From Lysobacter sp. FW306-1B-D06B (lineage in GTDB: Bacteria; Pseudomonadota; Gammaproteobacteria; Xanthomonadales; Xanthomonadaceae): a DNA stretch of 64,000 bases. Position numbers and translations under genes: made by a program. Positions 61,517 through 64,000 of this stretch are shown in pieces. The stretch is taken from NCBI RefSeq assembly GCF_038446665.1, contig NZ_CP151802.1, positions 558,001 through 622,000 of the forward strand. The letters run 5' to 3'. The notes under the pieces are model-generated. The model saw nothing but the letters and a program-made list of their open reading frames with translations, ran no database searches and was not told the DNA's origin. How positions within the stretch are numbered: position 1 is the first letter of the stretch; each line of letters starts with the position of its first letter.

Positions 61517-62395
61517 TCAGTCGTCGCGTCGCGCGCGCAGCCGCACGGCTTCGGCCCAGCGCTGCGCGACGCGGGGCGAGGTGATGCACACCGCGTCGAA
61601 AGTGACCGTGGTGACGGCGCGTTCGAGCAGCTGGATATCGGCTTCGTGCTGGCGCGCGACGTGCGGGTCCTCGAAGAAGATCGCGCGCTGGCACTGACGC
61701 TCCAGCACCAGGTCGGCGATCTGCGCGTCGCCGCCCATCGGACCGCTTTCGTAACGCTGCACCCAGGCCTGGCCCTGCGGCCAGCCGCGGCTCCAGGCCA
61801 GTTCGTTGAGGCGCTGGCCGGTGGTGCCCGTGGCGACGCGGCGCTGGAAGCGCGAGAGCACGTCGAAGTGCTCGGCGGCGTAGGCCATCATCTGCGGCTT
61901 CATCGCGTCGTGGGCGATCATCGCCAGCGTCTGCGTTTCCAGCGCGTGCAGTGCGTCGGCGGCGGGATCCGGCGCAAGACCGGCGTGCACGCGCTCCATC
62001 TCGATCCAGTCGCGCGCGGAGGCGACGGTGGAGATGAAAGGTTTGCCGTGGATCACGCACTGGCGCTTGAGCGCCACCGCTTCGGGGAACACCGAAGACG
62101 GATCGACCGGGTCGATCAGGTAGATCGCGCCGTCTAGCGTGCGTTCCGCGCTGCCCAGGCCGACGACCTCGGCCACCAGTTTCATCAGCCCGCCTTCGCG
62201 TCCGTAGGGATAACGGCGCAGGCCGGTGTAGCCGGCGAGCATGCCGGCGGCGGCGATGGCGTCGAAGGTGCGGCCGATGGTGTGCAGTTCCAGGCCGAGT
62301 TCGCGTATCCCCGGCTCGCAGGTGCGCAACAGGCGGAACAGCGCGGCGTCTTCACTGAGGTGGTGCAGGCGGTTGGCGGCCAGGCCCAGGCGCAT
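61517..62395 (-). CDS. double-domain methylglyoxal synthase-like protein
   Basis: 292 residues from ATG 62395. The C-terminal half is a full MGS domain: 'IAHDAMKPQMMAYAAEH', phosphate loop 'VATGTTGQRL', 'ESGPMGGDAQIADLVLER' (catalytic Asp), and 'FFEDPHVARQHEADIQLL' (His and Asp kept). The N-terminal half ('LELHTIGRTFDAIAAAGMLA', 'VGLGSAERTLDGAIYLIDPV') looks like a second, degenerate MGS-like domain. E. coli MgsA has a single domain of 152 residues. It would make methylglyoxal from dihydroxyacetone phosphate if active. Confidence 0.85.
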   Translation of the reverse strand: MRLGLAANRLHHLSEDAALFRLLRTCEPGIRELGLELHTIGRTFDAIAAAGMLAGYTGLRRYPYGREGGLMKLVAEVVGLGSAERTLDGAIYLIDPVDPSSVFPEAVALKRQCVIHGKPFISTVASARDWIEMERVHAGLAPDPAADALHALETQTLAMIAHDAMKPQMMAYAAEHFDVLSRFQRRVATGTTGQRLNELAWSRGWPQGQAWVQRYESGPMGGDAQIADLVLERQCQRAIFFEDPHVARQHEADIQLLERAVTTVTFDAVCITSPRVAQRWAEAVRLRARRDD

Positions 62396-62508
62396 GGCGG
62401 ATCCGTCGAGGGGCGAAGGCGCAGTCTATACGGCCGACGGGGCGCATTCAGGCACCGGCCCGGGCGTGTGGAGGCCCGGGCCTGGTCGCCGCGATGAAGG
62501 AAACGGCC

Positions 62509-63237
62509 TCAGTCGTCGGCGTCGCGGCGCGCCGGTGCGGCCGGGCCGACCTCGACGCTGCCGGCCTGCCAGATCGCGTCCTCGACGGCCCAGTACTTCT
62601 TCGGCTGCCAGCGCCAGCTGGCGAACATCGGCGTGAGGTCGAAGTAGTCCGTGCCGCCCATGTCGTTGCCGACGGGCGCGGTCGCGGTGAGGAAACCCAC
62701 GTAGCCCAGATGGCTGCCGGTGATGTTCCGCTTGGCCTTGGCGATGCCGCGCGTCTGGCGCGGCTTGGCCACGTCGTCGCCGTACTGCGCGTAGAGCGCC
62801 GCGCCTTCGCGCAGCGCACGCGCGCGCTCGTCTTCGCTCAGTTCCAGCCACATCTTCTCGCGCAGCACGATGAAGCTGGGGTACATGCGCTCGGCGGCGA
62901 GGTCCGCCCACGCGTAGGCCAGCGCGCGATCGCGCTGCACGCCCACACCGTGCCAGTACAGCAGGCTGATGCGGTGCTGCGAGTACTTGTCGGCGTAGCT
63001 CGCCGACTTCACGAAGTGCCGCATCGCGGCCTCCCACTGGCCCTTCGCCGCGGCATCGCTGCCGTACAGGCGGAAGAGTTCGTTGGGATGCGTGGAAGCG
63101 AAGCGCGAACGCTCGTCGTAGGCGCGCGCATCCATGCGATCGGTGCTGGCGCTGGCGGCCTTCTCGGCTTCCGGCGTCGGTGCGGTCGGGCCGGCGGCCA
63201 ACGCGGCGAGAAGCACGGCGGCAGTCAGGGTTTCCAT
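62509..63237 (-). CDS. Sel1-repeat protein, exported (copy 1)
   Basis: 242 residues from ATG 63237, short export signal 'METLTAAVLLAALAAG'. Sel1/TPR-like helices 'GQWEAAMRHFVKSASYADKY', 'LLYWHGVGVQRDRALAYAWA'. The second half ('QYGDDVAKPRQTRGIAKAKR', 'ITGSHLGYVGFLT') is shared with the neighbouring gene. Probably a periplasmic scaffold. 40 bases downstream of its paralogue, same strand. Confidence 0.82.
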   Translation of the reverse strand: METLTAAVLLAALAAGPTAPTPEAEKAASASTDRMDARAYDERSRFASTHPNELFRLYGSDAAAKGQWEAAMRHFVKSASYADKYSQHRISLLYWHGVGVQRDRALAYAWADLAAERMYPSFIVLREKMWLELSEDERARALREGAALYAQYGDDVAKPRQTRGIAKAKRNITGSHLGYVGFLTATAPVGNDMGGTDYFDLTPMFASWRWQPKKYWAVEDAIWQAGSVEVGPAAPARRDADD

Positions 63238-63276
63238 CTCGTCTCCTTTCGATCAGGCCTTCGTGAATGTGCGACG

Positions 63277-64000
63277 TCAGCGTTCGGCAGGAACGCGACG
63301 GTCGTTGCGGCGCACGGTTTCCAGTTCGCCGACTTCGACGCTGCCGTCCAGCAGCCGGTCCTGCTCCTGCCAGTATGTCTCCAGGCGCCGCAGACCGCCT
63401 TCCTTGCCGTACAGCTCGTCGGGCGAGCCGGCGACCGAAACGGCGTAGGCCGCGGCATTGCTGCCGGTTTCGGTGAGGAACACGCCGTTGATCGGTCCGC
63501 CGCCGGTTTCGATCGGCTGGTTGCGGTAGCCCACGCGGCTGCCGGTCATGTTGCGTGCGAAACGGCGGATCTCGTCCTCGGCACGCGGCTTGGCGACGTC
63601 GTCGCCGTAACGCGCGTAGAACGCGGCGCCGGCATCGGGCACGCGCGCCTGCTCCTGCGGCGTCAGTTGCGACCACATCTTCTCGCGGATCGCCAGCAAG
63701 CGCGGATTGCCGCGCTCGGCGGCCAGGTCGCTCCAGATGTAGCCCTGCACGCGGTCCGGTTTCGTGCCCACGCCGTGCCAGTGCATCAGGCTGAGGTAGT
63801 GCTGCGAATACTTGTCGGCGTACTCGGAGGCCAGCTCGAACCGGCGGATCGCCTCGTCGTAGCGGCGCTGCTGGTAGGCCTTCAGGCCCTGCACGCGGAA
63901 CTCCTCGTTCGGACGTCCGCGCAGCGAAGGCAGCATCGCATCCAGTTCCATGAAGCTGGCGCTGCTGAGCGACGGGGCTTCATCGGCGCGGGCGGGCGCG
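63277..64000 (-). CDS. Sel1-repeat protein, exported (copy 2), 5' end outside window
   Basis: The frame is open to the right edge; an internal ATG at 63951 is unlikely to be the true start because conserved-looking sequence ('ARADEAPSLSSASF') precedes it. Helical repeats 'KAYQQRRYDEAIRRFELASE', 'LMHWHGVGTKPDRVQGYIWS', then 'RYGDDVAKPRAEDEIRR' and 'MTGSRVGYRNQ', matching copy 1 in order. Function unknown. Confidence 0.82.
   Translation of the reverse strand, partial: APARADEAPSLSSASFMELDAMLPSLRGRPNEEFRVQGLKAYQQRRYDEAIRRFELASEYADKYSQHYLSLMHWHGVGTKPDRVQGYIWSDLAAERGNPRLLAIREKMWSQLTPQEQARVPDAGAAFYARYGDDVAKPRAEDEIRRFARNMTGSRVGYRNQPIETGGGPINGVFLTETGSNAAAYAVSVAGSPDELYGKEGGLRRLETYWQEQDRLLDGSVEVGELETVRRNDRRVPAER

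Overview
The window looks like chromosome of a high-GC gammaproteobacterium of the Xanthomonadaceae/Lysobacteraceae (Lysobacter- or Luteimonas-like). The evidence is an oleABCD cluster, an aceBA operon with a divergent LysR gene, the SagB-like dehydrogenase / cyclase / NHLP-type peptide set known from Xanthomonas-Stenotrophomonas-Lysobacter, many palindromic intergenic repeats, and 7-bp GGGATTC arrays. No rRNA, tRNA or CRISPR array was recognised.

Region 1 (1-17400) is an accessory region with visibly lower GC and many broken genes. It holds a HAD-like phosphatase (cut by the window edge), sppA, a TnpB remnant fused to a serine-recombinase remnant with its amber-split partner gene, and a set of exported or lipoprotein genes headed by an ORF with a POTRA domain but no barrel. 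It also holds a phage-type fragment, two related DDE transposases with recognisable terminal inverted repeats, a CsgG-like protein, a Nudix remnant and a frameshifted helicase. It ends abruptly inside comM: only the C-terminal third of ComM (17402-18028) is present, which suggests that mobile DNA interrupted comM.

Region 2 (18035-25099) has three tandem paralogous exported Cys-containing proteins, followed by the most interesting system. This is a putative ribosomally made modified peptide: a nitrile-hydratase-leader-like precursor (21086-21385), a SagB-type peptide maturation dehydrogenase (19709-20881), a cyclase-domain/TPR membrane protein (21405-24020), and an adjacent cNMP-binding GGDEF protein (24047-25099).

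Region 3 (25409-29460) is the glyoxylate shunt (aceB-aceA) with a divergent LysR regulator and a LysR-type box. Region 4 (29519-40836) has a PlsC-like acyltransferase, ArfB, TruC, a DUF559 endonuclease cassette framed by inverted repeats, ubiB-ubiJ, a DUF1328 protein, and the oleA-B-(YkgJ)-C-D long-chain olefin pathway.

Region 5 (41039-64000) is mostly housekeeping and secreted enzymes: a DUF4156 lipoprotein, M16 peptidase, SDR, TrmL, two tandem M20 amidohydrolases, Tex, an EF-hand protein, an acyl-CoA desaturase, a CHAD protein and MutM. An ECF sigma factor / Ser-Thr kinase pair with an autotransporter remnant follows, then thymidine kinase, a double-domain methylglyoxal synthase, and two Sel1-repeat proteins, the last running off the window. 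Palindromic repeat elements of at least four sequence classes sit between these genes. GC statements are by eye; no computation was run.
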